Source of the DNA: an uncultured Clostridia bacterium
GTDB lineage: Bacteria > Bacillota > Clostridia > Christensenellales > QALW01
Assembly (NCBI GenBank): GCA_934465535.1
Contig: CAKSKV010000007.1
Location: forward strand, 1 to 64,000
Direction: 5' to 3'
Length of the DNA stretch: 64,000 nt
The position numbers and the translations under genes were made by a program. The notes beneath the pieces are model-generated. The model was not told the origin of the DNA. It saw nothing but the letters and a program-made list of their open reading frames with translations, and searched no databases. This document shows, in pieces, positions 1-7,812 of this stretch; the stretch's first letter is position 1; each line of letters starts with the position of its first letter.

Positions 1-157
1 ATCCCCGGCATACATCCCTGTACATACTCATTTTATCTTAACGCCCTGCCGCTTGAAGTACCGCTTATGCGTATGGTTGCAGGAAACATTCTGATGGCGG
101 TTTTGGGCGCGGCGGTTTACTTTGCCGTAAATATAACCGGAAGGGAACGGATGGTAT
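1..157 (+). repeat. Direct repeat of 2969-3125 (duplicated permease 3' end)
   Basis: About 97% identical over 156 bases to 2969-3124. Similarity stops abruptly at the stop codon: AT-rich spacer follows here, whereas the next permease gene overlaps by four bases in the other copy. The two copies are in the same orientation about 3 kb apart, which points to a tandem duplication with part of the unit outside the window. Confidence 0.85.
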
Positions 158-159
158 AA
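1..159 (+). CDS. ABC-2-type membrane permease, C-terminal fragment (cut by window edge)
   Basis: The open frame from base 1 to the TAA at 157-159 encodes the last 52 residues of a membrane protein. It is almost identical to the C-terminus of the complete permease at 2327-3127: bases 1-156 match 2969-3124 with five substitutions, only one changing an amino acid (Val for Ala in GNILMA). The match ends at the stop codon, TAA here and TGA in the other copy. The 5' part lies outside the window. This is therefore a recently duplicated permease gene, or one kept alike by gene conversion. What it transports is unknown. Confidence 0.8.
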   Translation: MPGIHPCTYSFYLNALPLEVPLMRMVAGNILMAVLGAAVYFAVNITGRERMV

Positions 160-221
160 AGCATATATTATACTGCTGAAAATTTTCATAATTATGTAAT
201 TTGACTATTTAATTTGGGGTA

Positions 222-250
222 TTGACAATCATATTGGCATATGTTACAGT
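222..250 (+). promoter_or_regulatory. Sigma-A-type promoter with extended -10, small secreted protein 1
   Basis: TTGACA at 222-227, 17-base spacer, TACAGT at 245-250 preceded by TG at 242-243 (extended -10). The surrounding 45 bases recur almost unchanged at 938-988 before the paralogous gene. Confidence 0.75.
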
Positions 251-306
251 ATGATTATGGTAATGACGGCAGACAGGGAGGGTACAAAAGAAAGGAGTAA
301 AATGAA

Positions 307-828
307 ATGAAACGGGCTATATTTGTTTGCGTACTTGTAATTCTTATGATATGCGGCTGTGTAACCGCCGTGGCGCTTACGCAGCAGGAAGAGAAAGCTA
401 CGGTTGCATCAAGCACGAATTACAGCGTGGGCAGTTATAGGGATGTGACAATTGCTCAAAGTTCCAGCAAAACATTTTCCGTAGCAAGACCGATAATTGA
501 CTCAACATATTATGGTGGGTATCAGTGTTCAAAATACCGTATTATAAATGATAAATCTACTGTAAGTAGGCTTACATATGCATATGCAGTTGATACAACC
601 GGAAAAGCAAGAACAAAAAAGCGACTTTTTACGGATACCGGAATTTATTCGCTTGAATATATATATGCGCCGGTATTATCATATCCCGATTCCTATAAAT
701 TAAAGCTTGTTGTTCAGAATAATTGCTGCGATTTTAGTTCGGCAACATTTTACAGTTTTGAATCCAGTGCGTTGTGGTCGCCAAACGGCGAGGCGTTCGG
801 TATTGAATATCAACCTCCGTATGCATAA
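307..828 (+). CDS. Small secreted protein, tandem paralogue 1, unknown function
   Basis: A 173-residue protein not matched to any family I know. The start is the ATG at 307 after AAAGGAG; an earlier ATG at 302 hits a stop after two codons. Residues 1-23 form a signal peptide: two basic residues, a hydrophobic core, then AVA, a good signal peptidase I site. A Cys at 18 after Ile-Cys-Gly could instead act as a lipobox. The mature part is rich in Ser, Thr and Tyr and ends in a SALWSPNG motif. It closely resembles the next gene (shared ALTQQ, TVASST, SVG.YRDV, SKTFSV.RPI, SALWSPN). It lies between two copies of a permease gene, so export or envelope stress are reasonable guesses only. Confidence 0.7.
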   Translation: MKRAIFVCVLVILMICGCVTAVALTQQEEKATVASSTNYSVGSYRDVTIAQSSSKTFSVARPIIDSTYYGGYQCSKYRIINDKSTVSRLTYAYAVDTTGKARTKKRLFTDTGIYSLEYIYAPVLSYPDSYKLKLVVQNNCCDFSSATFYSFESSALWSPNGEAFGIEYQPPYA

Positions 829-949
829 TACTATTTAATTTACTTATTTCCCTGTTTGCCGCTTATAACAAACGATATTCGTTAAATTACTGTGCATTAT
901 GCAGAGTATTCATAATATTCTGTAATTTAGTTTTTGGAATTTTGGGGTA

Positions 950-978
950 TTGACAATCATATTGGCATATGTTATAGT
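950..978 (+). promoter_or_regulatory. Sigma-A-type promoter with extended -10, small secreted protein 2
   Basis: TTGACA at 950-955, 17-base spacer, TATAGT at 973-978 with TG at 970-971. It is a near-copy of the promoter at 222-250, including the flanking TTTGGGGTA and CATATTGGCATATGTTA blocks. Confidence 0.75.
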
Positions 979-1029
979 TTGATTATGGCAAATGTGGCAA
1001 ACAGGGATAAAATCAAAAGGAGTAGTAAA

Positions 1030-1530
1030 ATGAAGAGGGTAATAATTGTTTGTGTGCTTGTAATTCTTATGGTATGCGGTTGTGTAACCGCCATGGCGCT
1101 TACGCAGCAGGATGAAGTTACGGTGGCATCGAGCACGACTTACAGCGTAGGCGGCTATAGGGATGTAGTAATCGAACCGTTTAAATCCAAAACATTTTCC
1201 GTTAAAAGGCCGATAGTTGAGAAAACATCATATGCGGGCTATCAATGTACATCATATTATTTTGTGGATACAGATCCCAATACATATGTAGTGCCCGAAA
1301 CATATGTTTATGTTTTGGATGAAAAAGGCAAGGTGAGAGGTAAAAGAACTCGTTTTACCGGTAAGGGAACATATTCCATAGAGTACAATCACGGTCCGCT
1401 GGAGCCGTATCCCGAAACCGAAAAAATGAAGCTTGTGGTGGAGAATTTCGCGAGCGATGGTAATAATTCAAAATTTTTCACTTTTCAGTCAACCGCGCTT
1501 TGGTCGCCCAACCGACAGGCATTTGCTTAA
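1030..1530 (+). CDS. Small secreted protein, tandem paralogue 2, unknown function
   Basis: A 166-residue paralogue of the gene at 307-828. I chose ATG 1030 because AAAAGGAGT precedes it and the N-terminus then aligns with paralogue 1 (MKRVIIVCVLVILM). A longer frame opens at 934 but would run through the promoter at 950-978. The signal peptide ends in AMA (residues 21-23), matching AVA in the paralogue, which supports signal peptidase I cleavage over lipidation. The C-terminus TALWSPNRQAFA lacks the short tail of paralogue 1. Separate promoters suggest independent expression. Function unknown. Confidence 0.7.
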   Translation: MKRVIIVCVLVILMVCGCVTAMALTQQDEVTVASSTTYSVGGYRDVVIEPFKSKTFSVKRPIVEKTSYAGYQCTSYYFVDTDPNTYVVPETYVYVLDEKGKVRGKRTRFTGKGTYSIEYNHGPLEPYPETEKMKLVVENFASDGNNSKFFTFQSTALWSPNRQAFA

Positions 1531-1610
1531 TTGTTGTACAGTATAGTCTGACGGCGCATCACTTTATTCCCTGTTTGCCCGTTAATTTCTAATTATGAAT
1601 TGGAGGGGCG

Positions 1611-2327
1611 ATGTTGAAACGAAGAAATATCACTCTGATCCCTTTGCTTATACTGTGCTTCCTGCTTTGCAGCTGCAATGCCGTTTCGCCGCACACGGTG
1701 GCGGTGTCGCTTCCAGACGGGCGCAGCGTGCTTATCCCTTATCTTATGGCGGAAAATAAGGCGTATTTGGAGTATGACCATTTTTCGGATTCTTCTCTGG
1801 AGGAGCTTTCTCTTATATTCTCAAGGAAGTTTACCTTTGATACTCAGGTGCCGGCGGAGGACAGGCAGGCAGCATATTATATAACCGGGGCAATCGTGTG
1901 CGCTCTGACGGATTATGATTTTGTTCACCCGGAGCGCAGCGAGAAGGAGCGCAAAGCGGTTATGGAGCTGCTTACCCCCGGTATGCAAAAGAAAATGGCG
2001 GGCTTTGAGGAGCATTGCGAGGAAAAAAAGAAATACGGCGTAACCATAATGATATGTCCGGCGTATGAGAAGGCTATAGGAGTAAAGGGAGGGCTGCCCG
2101 CGTATGAGAACGGGTTTGCGGTGCCCTTTTCAATAGACTTTAATTCCGACGACGGGGGCAGCGGCTGGCTTGCGGCGCATGAGATAGGCCCGCAGCAGCG
2201 TATTATGAGCTGTTTTCAGGGAGCGGTGCTTTTTACAAAGGAAAACGGAGTGCTGTTGGCGGACGGCTGGTACGGTCTGCTTTCGCCGTGGGGCACGGGA
2301 GCGGCCGTGGGAGAGGAGGCGGTATAA
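1611..2327 (+). CDS. Lipoprotein of an ABC transporter operon, unknown function
   Basis: A 238-residue predicted lipoprotein. ATG 1611 follows GGAGGGG at good spacing. Residues 1-22 are a type II signal peptide ending in the lipobox Leu-Cys-Ser-Cys, so it should be anchored on the outer face of the membrane. I recognise no domain in the mature part. Its TAA overlaps the ATG of the next permease gene (TAATG at 2325-2329), so the two are translationally coupled. It opens an operon of three permeases, one ATPase and a second lipoprotein. It could be a substrate-recognition or accessory protein; this is inferred from context. Confidence 0.75.
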   Translation: MLKRRNITLIPLLILCFLLCSCNAVSPHTVAVSLPDGRSVLIPYLMAENKAYLEYDHFSDSSLEELSLIFSRKFTFDTQVPAEDRQAAYYITGAIVCALTDYDFVHPERSEKERKAVMELLTPGMQKKMAGFEEHCEEKKKYGVTIMICPAYEKAIGVKGGLPAYENGFAVPFSIDFNSDDGGSGWLAAHEIGPQQRIMSCFQGAVLFTKENGVLLADGWYGLLSPWGTGAAVGEEAV

Positions 2328-3127
2328 TGTTTACTTCTCAGCTTTACCGTGTGCTTAAAAGCCCGACCCTGTGGCTGGGCAGTTTGGTTTATGTTGCAGC
2401 AATGCTGTACATGGGAATATCCTCCTGCCTTACAGAGTATGATATGGGCTTTGCCGCTGCCGGATATGCGTGGCTTGATGTGCTGGTTGCCGGCACAAGC
2501 TATATGGCCAGCTTTATTACCGCGTTTCTGCCGCCGCTGCTTTGCGTGCTGTCCGGCGCGGGGCTTGTGCGGCAGGATGTGGATTGCGGGCTGTATAAAT
2601 ATGCCGTTATGCGCGCGGGGCATATGAAATATCTTTGGGCAAAGCTGGGCGCTGCGGTAACGGGGGCGTTTATATTCTGCCTTGTATCCTATGGCGCGAC
2701 GCTGGCAATAGCCTATATCGCCTTTCCGGGCTATGCGGCAATGCCGGGTTTTACAATGATATGGTATTACGGCAGTCGCACCCTCGGAAATTATCTTGCT
2801 TTTCATGATTATGCGCTTTTGCCCGTTTACACGGCGGCTTCCTCCACCGTGGCCTGTATGAGCTTTGCCGTGCTGGGGATTGCGGCCGCATCGCTTTTAA
2901 GGAACAAATATCTCATTTATGCCTCGGGGCTTATATGCTTTATGCTGCGCAATGCGCTCGCGGCATTTATCCCCGGCATACATCCCTGTACATACTCATT
3001 TTATCTTAACGCCCTGCCGCTTGAAGTACCGCTTATGCGTATGGTCGCAGGAAACATTCTGATGGCGGCATTGGGCGCGGCGGTTTACTTTGCTGTAAAT
3101 ATAACCGGAAGGGAGCGGATGGTATGA
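2327..3127 (+). CDS. ABC-2-type permease, complete copy
   Basis: A 266-residue polytopic membrane protein with about six hydrophobic segments. The start is the ATG overlapping the upstream stop, with GGGAGAGGAGG just before it; the in-frame ATG at 2288 lies deep inside the previous gene. Length, the N-terminal SQLYRVLKSPTLW segment before the first span and the adjacent ATPase gene fit ABC-2 permeases of the bacitracin/lantibiotic-export type. The 3' 156 bases are duplicated at the start of the window. The stop overlaps the next start (ATGA at 3124-3127). The substrate cannot be read from the sequence. Confidence 0.7.
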   Translation: MFTSQLYRVLKSPTLWLGSLVYVAAMLYMGISSCLTEYDMGFAAAGYAWLDVLVAGTSYMASFITAFLPPLLCVLSGAGLVRQDVDCGLYKYAVMRAGHMKYLWAKLGAAVTGAFIFCLVSYGATLAIAYIAFPGYAAMPGFTMIWYYGSRTLGNYLAFHDYALLPVYTAASSTVACMSFAVLGIAAASLLRNKYLIYASGLICFMLRNALAAFIPGIHPCTYSFYLNALPLEVPLMRMVAGNILMAALGAAVYFAVNITGRERMV

Positions 3128-3867
3128 AACAACAAAAAGCGCGCTCTGCTGCGGGAAGAGTGTTTATTTTCGGCAGCGCGTCCTTTGCAAGAACCGCTCC
3201 GTGGCAATGGGTGCTGGGGCTGCTGCTTCAGCAGTTCAGCAACTTTCTCAATATAGGCGCCTCATTCGGCGGCGGCGATTTAATGAGCTACATAAAAACC
3301 TACACTTCATCCTGCGTAGTATGGATATCCCTTGGGGCAATGGTGCTTGCAGCCTCTTCGGGAATACTGCGCCGCGATGATGCCGCCCGCTGCCTTGCCA
3401 CCGGAAGCCGCAGGCGCTTTGCCGCCGGGGCAACCCTTGCTGCGCTGCTTACGGCAATAGTATATGTTCTGCTGCTGGGGCTGCTGCTTACGGCGGTGGG
3501 CATGCTGATGCTCAAAAAAACCTATACGCCGGAAAACCTTGATAAAACCCTTACAACCATGGGGCTTATGGCGCTGTACCTTTTCTGCCTTATGCAGCTG
3601 TGCCTTGATATAAACCTTGCCTGCCAGTTTCCCTTCGGCTGCGTGGCGGGGGCGGTGCTGCTGTGCCTGCTGTTTTCGCCCCTTGTAAGCCTGAGACAGC
3701 TTTTCGGCATTGAGGGGTTCAGCCTGATAGAAATTCTGGACGGCGAAAACGCGCAGCAAAGCGCAATCATAATGGGAGTGATTGCAATTGTGCTTGCGGC
3801 GGCTTCGCAGCTTGCCGTTAAACGGGCGGACATGCTGGCGCGTTCAAGAGAAGGCTCTGCCGAATAG
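3124..3867 (+). CDS. ABC-2-type permease, second subunit
   Basis: A 247-residue membrane protein with about six hydrophobic segments, starting at an ATG that overlaps the previous stop (ATGA). The N-terminal cytoplasmic stretch is basic. A Leu-rich segment around residues 100-130 and a conserved-looking SFARTAPWQW near the N-terminus are visible, but no known motif. Three different permeases with a single ATPase is more than the usual two transmembrane subunits, so two may form one channel with the third accessory, or pairing may vary. Confidence 0.65.
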   Translation: MKQQKARSAAGRVFIFGSASFARTAPWQWVLGLLLQQFSNFLNIGASFGGGDLMSYIKTYTSSCVVWISLGAMVLAASSGILRRDDAARCLATGSRRRFAAGATLAALLTAIVYVLLLGLLLTAVGMLMLKKTYTPENLDKTLTTMGLMALYLFCLMQLCLDINLACQFPFGCVAGAVLLCLLFSPLVSLRQLFGIEGFSLIEILDGENAQQSAIIMGVIAIVLAAASQLAVKRADMLARSREGSAE

Positions 3868-3934
3868 AGAGGAATGAAGCGTGCGGCGCCGCAGAGGTCG
3901 TGCCGGTGCGCAAAACAGAATTCGGGGGAATAAA

Positions 3935-4657
3935 ATGAAGGCCTTTTTCCGGCTTATGCTTTCGGATATGCGGAAGCTGTTCAACATAAAAACAGTGCTG
4001 ATATCGGCTGCGGCGTTTATTCTTGCCGCGGCGGTGCTTGCCCGGAGCGTGGCGGGAGATTCGTTTGTGATATATGTAACAGGCGGTTTTTTGCCCGAGG
4101 AGCAGGACAATTTGCAGCTGCTTGTGGCGGCGCTTGCGGAGTATACCGGGCTGATTGCCTGCATCGGATATATAACGCAAACCGATAACGCCCGGCGAAT
4201 GCAGGTGCTTATGCGCTGCAGAAACAGCGCCCGGCTCTATTGCGCAAACACGGCGCAGAGCGGCGTGCTGTGCGTGCTGTGGAGCGCTGCGGGGTTTATT
4301 GTAACCCTTGTATGCTGCGTTATAAAAAACTGCCTTACCGCCGATGCGGTAGTAACCGCCGCTTCCGGCGCGGGGCTGCAGCTTCTTGCCGGGTGCACCC
4401 TTGCGCAGCTTATCCTTGCGCTCAACTGCGCATCTATGCGCGTGGAGGCGGTGTGTGCAATAAGTATAATTGCGGTGCTGCTGCAGCTTTGCTTCGGCGG
4501 GGCGGCGCCGTGGCTGCCCATAGCGGCGGCTTCCCTGCGCAGAATAAATGCCGGCACGGTTTCTGCGGGGCTTTGCATCGGGGTGAATTTCGGCGCATGG
4601 GCGGCGCTGTATATTTCGGGGCTGATGCTAAGCGTTAAGCGGGCCGGCGCAAGGTAA
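3935..4657 (+). CDS. ABC-2-type permease, third subunit
   Basis: A 240-residue membrane protein (MKAFFRLMLSDMRKLF). I chose ATG 3935 because GGGGGAA precedes it and the protein then begins with the short basic amphipathic N-terminus usual for ABC-2 permeases; the frame opens at 3881, but the first 18 codons are Arg-rich and lack a binding site. About six hydrophobic segments follow. It lies 67 bases after the second permease and about 88 bases before the ATPase. Substrate unknown. Confidence 0.65.
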   Translation: MKAFFRLMLSDMRKLFNIKTVLISAAAFILAAAVLARSVAGDSFVIYVTGGFLPEEQDNLQLLVAALAEYTGLIACIGYITQTDNARRMQVLMRCRNSARLYCANTAQSGVLCVLWSAAGFIVTLVCCVIKNCLTADAVVTAASGAGLQLLAGCTLAQLILALNCASMRVEAVCAISIIAVLLQLCFGGAAPWLPIAAASLRRINAGTVSAGLCIGVNFGAWAALYISGLMLSVKRAGAR

Positions 4658-4745
4658 AAATTCATGCCGGAGCATTTTTATGCGGCAATAAAGCATAAAA
4701 AACCTGAAACATAATAACAAAATAAATATTTAAGGGGGAACGGAT

Positions 4746-5468
4746 ATGTATGCAATAGAGGCGCAGAATGTAACCAAAATCATTCGCGGACGCACAATAC
4801 TTAACAATGTTTCTCTCTGTGTGGAGCAGGGGGAAGCGGTGGGCATAGCCGGAAGGAACGGCTCGGGCAAGAGCATGTTTTTCAAAACGGTGTGCGGGCT
4901 TATTCTTCCCACATCGGGCAGCGTGAGCGTCTTCGGCACGGCCGTGGGCAAAAACGGAAAGTTTGCCCCGGATACCGGCATGCTTATAGAAGCGCCGGGC
5001 TTCCTGCCGCAGTACAGCGGCTATGCAAACCTTAAAATGCTGGCGGATATAAAGGGCATTGTAAAAAAGGCGGATATATATAATGTATTGCAGACGGTGG
5101 GGCTGGACCCGGCGGACAGACGCCCGGTGCGCAAGTATTCCCTGGGAATGAAGCAGCGGCTGGGCATTGCGCAGGCAATAATGGAAAAGCCGCGGCTGCT
5201 GATAATGGACGAGCCCTTTAACGGGCTGGATGCCTCCGGCGTGGAGGATGTGCGGCAGCTGCTTTCCTCCCTTGTTAAGGAGGGCACCACAATGCTGCTT
5301 GCCAGCCATAACGCGCAGGATCTGAGCCTTTTATGCGGACGCATATGCACTATGGAGGCGGGAGTGCTTACGCCGCCGCAGTCGGAGGACGAAAAGCAGG
5401 CGCAGGAGAACTGCGCGTCAGCTGCGCCGGACACCGCTGATGCGGTGAGAAACGGAGAGGAAAAATGA
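4746..5468 (+). CDS. ABC transporter ATP-binding protein
   Basis: A 240-residue ABC ATPase that should power the three permeases upstream. Walker A is GRNGSGKS (residues 36-43). The signature region reads YSLGMKQRLGIAQA, the degenerate form seen in BcrA/CcmA-type exporters, followed by Walker B LLIMDEP and a D-loop GLD; the switch His sits in LLASHN. A charged tail of about 30 residues (DEKQAQE onward) extends past the usual end of the domain. AAGGGGGAA precedes the ATG. The last codon overlaps the next start (ATGA at 5465-5468), coupling it to the lipoprotein gene. Confidence 0.9.
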   Translation: MYAIEAQNVTKIIRGRTILNNVSLCVEQGEAVGIAGRNGSGKSMFFKTVCGLILPTSGSVSVFGTAVGKNGKFAPDTGMLIEAPGFLPQYSGYANLKMLADIKGIVKKADIYNVLQTVGLDPADRRPVRKYSLGMKQRLGIAQAIMEKPRLLIMDEPFNGLDASGVEDVRQLLSSLVKEGTTMLLASHNAQDLSLLCGRICTMEAGVLTPPQSEDEKQAQENCASAAPDTADAVRNGEEK

Positions 5469-6919
5469 AAAAGATATTTACGGCGGCAGCGGCGCTGCTT
5501 TGCCTTGCCCTGTGCGGCTGCAATACCGTAACATCGCCCGAGGCAACCTATTCCCCTACGGTCACGGTCAAAAGCATGGAGTATTTGCAGCGCGGCGAGG
5601 TAACGCCGGCAAGAATAATAAACGGCACCGGGCATGCCGCCGTGATGCGTACCGATTTCCCGAATGATGAAAGCATATTTTGGGATCGCTCCGACCGCAT
5701 AGAACGCCGCAGCATAATAATGGAAAATTTACGCATGGAATCAAAGCCGGAGGACGACGGCTTTCCCGGAAAATGGTACACGCCCAAGGCAGAGGAGCTG
5801 GCAGAGGTAAACGCCGTCGCTTCGCGCTTTTTTACGACCTTGTTCAAGGTGTGCTACAAGGACCCGGCCGATCACGAGGCCAACATTGAGGCGGTATACG
5901 GTAAAACCCTGACGGCGGAGCTTGCACAGCTGATGCAAACAAACGGCGATGCGGGCCGGCTTGCGGCGCTGCTTTCAAAGGGAGAAGCGTTTCTTGATAT
6001 ACCGTGCATCAAGAATGCCTGGGCGGAACAGGCGATTGAGTTTGAAGACGGGCTTGTGCAGTATGAATTCAGAATAACCCTTTCCGTGCAGCCGGATAAC
6101 CCCAAGGGCGCGGTGCCCCTTATTTATGATATTCTTCCGACATCAGGCTGGCACCTTGATTATGCCGGAGTTAAGACGCACAATTATGTGCCGCCGGAAT
6201 TTGACCTTAAGGCAAGGGCGGCTTTGGTAAATACACCGCAGGGGCAGAGAATATCGGAATTTTATGTCTATGACGGATCCAGAAGTGAAGAAGGCTACAA
6301 CGACACAATGACACCGGTGCTGCGGGTGGATGCGGAAGGTGTATATCAGGGCATAGGCATGGATTATCTGCCGATTATAGACGGCGCCGCGCCGGAGGAA
6401 TATCAGGAATACTATGATGATGCCTCCTTAAGCACCCTTTCTTCGCGGACAAAATTTCTCAGTGATTTTATGGACTTGCTTATAACGGATTATACAGCCG
6501 CGGAGTCGGGGCATTTTGACCTTGTGGAGCAGGCCGCCTCCCCGGAGCTTAAAGCGGTGCTTGCACAAAGCGGCATACTGGAAAAACTGCGTCTTTTCTG
6601 CAAGGAAAACGGGATAAAGCTTACAAGACCGATAAGCAATGAAAACTTGTGCCCATACATTGCCACATATGATAATCCCAAATATCATGTCATGGAGCTT
6701 GAAGCCGATGTATTGGCTCAGGCGGAAAAGGATTGCGACCCTACTGCTTACGGCCTTCCCGTGGCCGGCGTTCTGAAGCGTGTGCGGCTGCGTACGCTTA
6801 CACGGCTAACCGATGATGGCTTCTGCCTTGTGGGGTTTGACATAGTTTCCTATACCGGCGATCTTGCCCTTTATGACCCCGATAATATTATAGATGTAAT
6901 ACGCAATCTCGACGGATAA
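5465..6919 (+). CDS. Large lipoprotein, last gene of the ABC operon, unknown function
   Basis: A 484-residue predicted lipoprotein: MKK N-terminus, hydrophobic core and lipobox Leu-Cys-Gly-Cys at residues 16-19. The mature part is hydrophilic and I recognise no domain. Its start overlaps the ATPase stop (ATGA), so it belongs to the operon and is presumably bound to the outer membrane face beside the permeases. A terminator follows at 6943-6970. Two unrelated lipoproteins bracketing permeases and an ATPase could mean a sensor or immunity role; that is inference. Confidence 0.75.
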   Translation: MKKIFTAAAALLCLALCGCNTVTSPEATYSPTVTVKSMEYLQRGEVTPARIINGTGHAAVMRTDFPNDESIFWDRSDRIERRSIIMENLRMESKPEDDGFPGKWYTPKAEELAEVNAVASRFFTTLFKVCYKDPADHEANIEAVYGKTLTAELAQLMQTNGDAGRLAALLSKGEAFLDIPCIKNAWAEQAIEFEDGLVQYEFRITLSVQPDNPKGAVPLIYDILPTSGWHLDYAGVKTHNYVPPEFDLKARAALVNTPQGQRISEFYVYDGSRSEEGYNDTMTPVLRVDAEGVYQGIGMDYLPIIDGAAPEEYQEYYDDASLSTLSSRTKFLSDFMDLLITDYTAAESGHFDLVEQAASPELKAVLAQSGILEKLRLFCKENGIKLTRPISNENLCPYIATYDNPKYHVMELEADVLAQAEKDCDPTAYGLPVAGVLKRVRLRTLTRLTDDGFCLVGFDIVSYTGDLALYDPDNIIDVIRNLDG

Positions 6920-6942
6920 CGGGAAAGCGGTGCTGCAAAGCA

Positions 6943-6970
6943 AAAAATCCGGCTTACTGCCGGATTTTTT
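6943..6970. terminator. Bidirectional intrinsic terminator
   Basis: Stem AAAAATCCGGC / GCCGGATTTTT with loop TTACT. It has T-tracts in both directions, serving the ABC operon (+) and the small minus-strand gene at 6995-7258. Confidence 0.85.
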
Positions 6971-6994
6971 ATCGCCTTGTCAGAAAGCGCTATG

Positions 6995-7258
6995 CTATTT
7001 TGTGCCGTGAATTTTTCTGCGCCGCAAGGTAAACACGATAATTGCGCCCGCTGCCAAAGCGGCGGACACGGCTGCTGCCATCGGAGTTTCATCGCCCGTG
7101 GGCTGCGGCTTTTCCTTTTCCCATTTTGCGGTATGGGTGATATTTCCGGTTGCGGTTTGGGCTGCCTCGGGGTTCCGAGAGGCTGCAAGCACCGGCACGG
7201 ATATAACTCCCGCAAGCAGAAGCAGCGACAGCAGTATTATCAGCACTTTTTCCCTCAT
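6995..7258 (-). CDS. Small secreted protein with C-terminal sorting-like tail
   Basis: An 87-residue protein. I chose the ATG at 7258 (MREKVLIILL) because GGGAG lies upstream; in-frame codons back to 7333 have no binding site. Residues 1-25 form a signal peptide ending VLAA. The C-terminus has QPTGDETP, a hydrophobic segment (AAAVSAALAAGAIIVFTL) and a basic tail RRRK: the order of a sortase signal (LPxTG, hydrophobic span, positive tail) with PTGD instead of LPxTG. The mature region between is only about 30 residues. It may be wall-anchored by a variant sortase or simply membrane-anchored. No sortase gene lies in the window. Confidence 0.65.
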   Translation of the reverse strand: MREKVLIILLSLLLLAGVISVPVLAASRNPEAAQTATGNITHTAKWEKEKPQPTGDETPMAAAVSAALAAGAIIVFTLRRRKIHGTK

Positions 7259-7441
7259 GATTTTTCTCCCTTTCCTATTCCTATGTGGTTTGCATATCAG
7301 CAAAACATTATCATAAACGGGCGTATGCTGCAATCGCGATTATTAGAATATCTCTTCGAAATATAAGAAGTGTGAGATAAAGTATTCGGCTAAGAACGGT
7401 GCGGCGGGAGGGGCGATATTTTGCCGCGAAATATTTTTGCG

Positions 7442-7470
7442 TTGACAAATGCGTATTTGAGCGATAAAAT
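7442..7470 (+). promoter_or_regulatory. Sigma-A-type promoter for the proS leader
   Basis: TTGACA at 7442-7447, 17-base spacer, TAAAAT at 7465-7470. The predicted start is near 7477, upstream of the T-box. Confidence 0.7.
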
Positions 7471-7564
7471 TATACAAAACCGATGAATAAACCGTTGCGG
7501 GCTTGTCCGAACGATTTTACAGTGAGAATAACAGAATAAAATACCGCCGCAGAGGTTTTGCGGC

Positions 7565-7787
7565 GCTGCGATGAACAGGTACAGGCTTTTTGTTAAGGCA
7601 TCAGAGAGAGGGCGGCAGGTGCAAGCCCTTTGCCGCAAAGAGTTGTCCCGCCTGCGAGCTCCGCAAGAAATTGCGGCGGCCCCGCCGTTATACGGGTTAA
7701 TGAAGTGCGGAGTAACTCCGAATTCAGGTGGTACCGCGGATATTTGATTCCGCCCTGAGCGTAAAAGCTTGGGGCGGTTTGTTTTTT
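7565..7787 (+). promoter_or_regulatory. T-box leader (proline type) of proS
   Basis: An uncharged-tRNA-sensing leader. Visible parts are the AGAGAG and GGCAGGTGCAAG elements of stem I, and the T-box core GGTGGTACCGCGG at about 7728-7740, which pairs with the tRNA 3' end. Next comes a terminator (CCGCCC at 7750 with GGGGCGG at 7771 and a T-tract to 7787). A Pro codon, CCC or CCG, lies in the GTCCCGCC stretch expected to hold the specifier. Proline starvation should favour the antiterminator and raise proS expression. Confidence 0.9.
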
Positions 7788-7812
7788 CGGTTAAAAGGGA
7801 GGAGAAAAGGGA

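Noticed and set aside
934..1029. Longer start for the second small secreted protein
   Set aside because: It would place the promoter inside the coding region and remove the signal peptide from the N-terminus; ATG 1030 has a proper binding site.
1..3127. Insertion sequence as the cause of the duplication
   Set aside because: No transposase, terminal inverted repeats or target-site duplications are visible; the repeat ends exactly at a stop codon.
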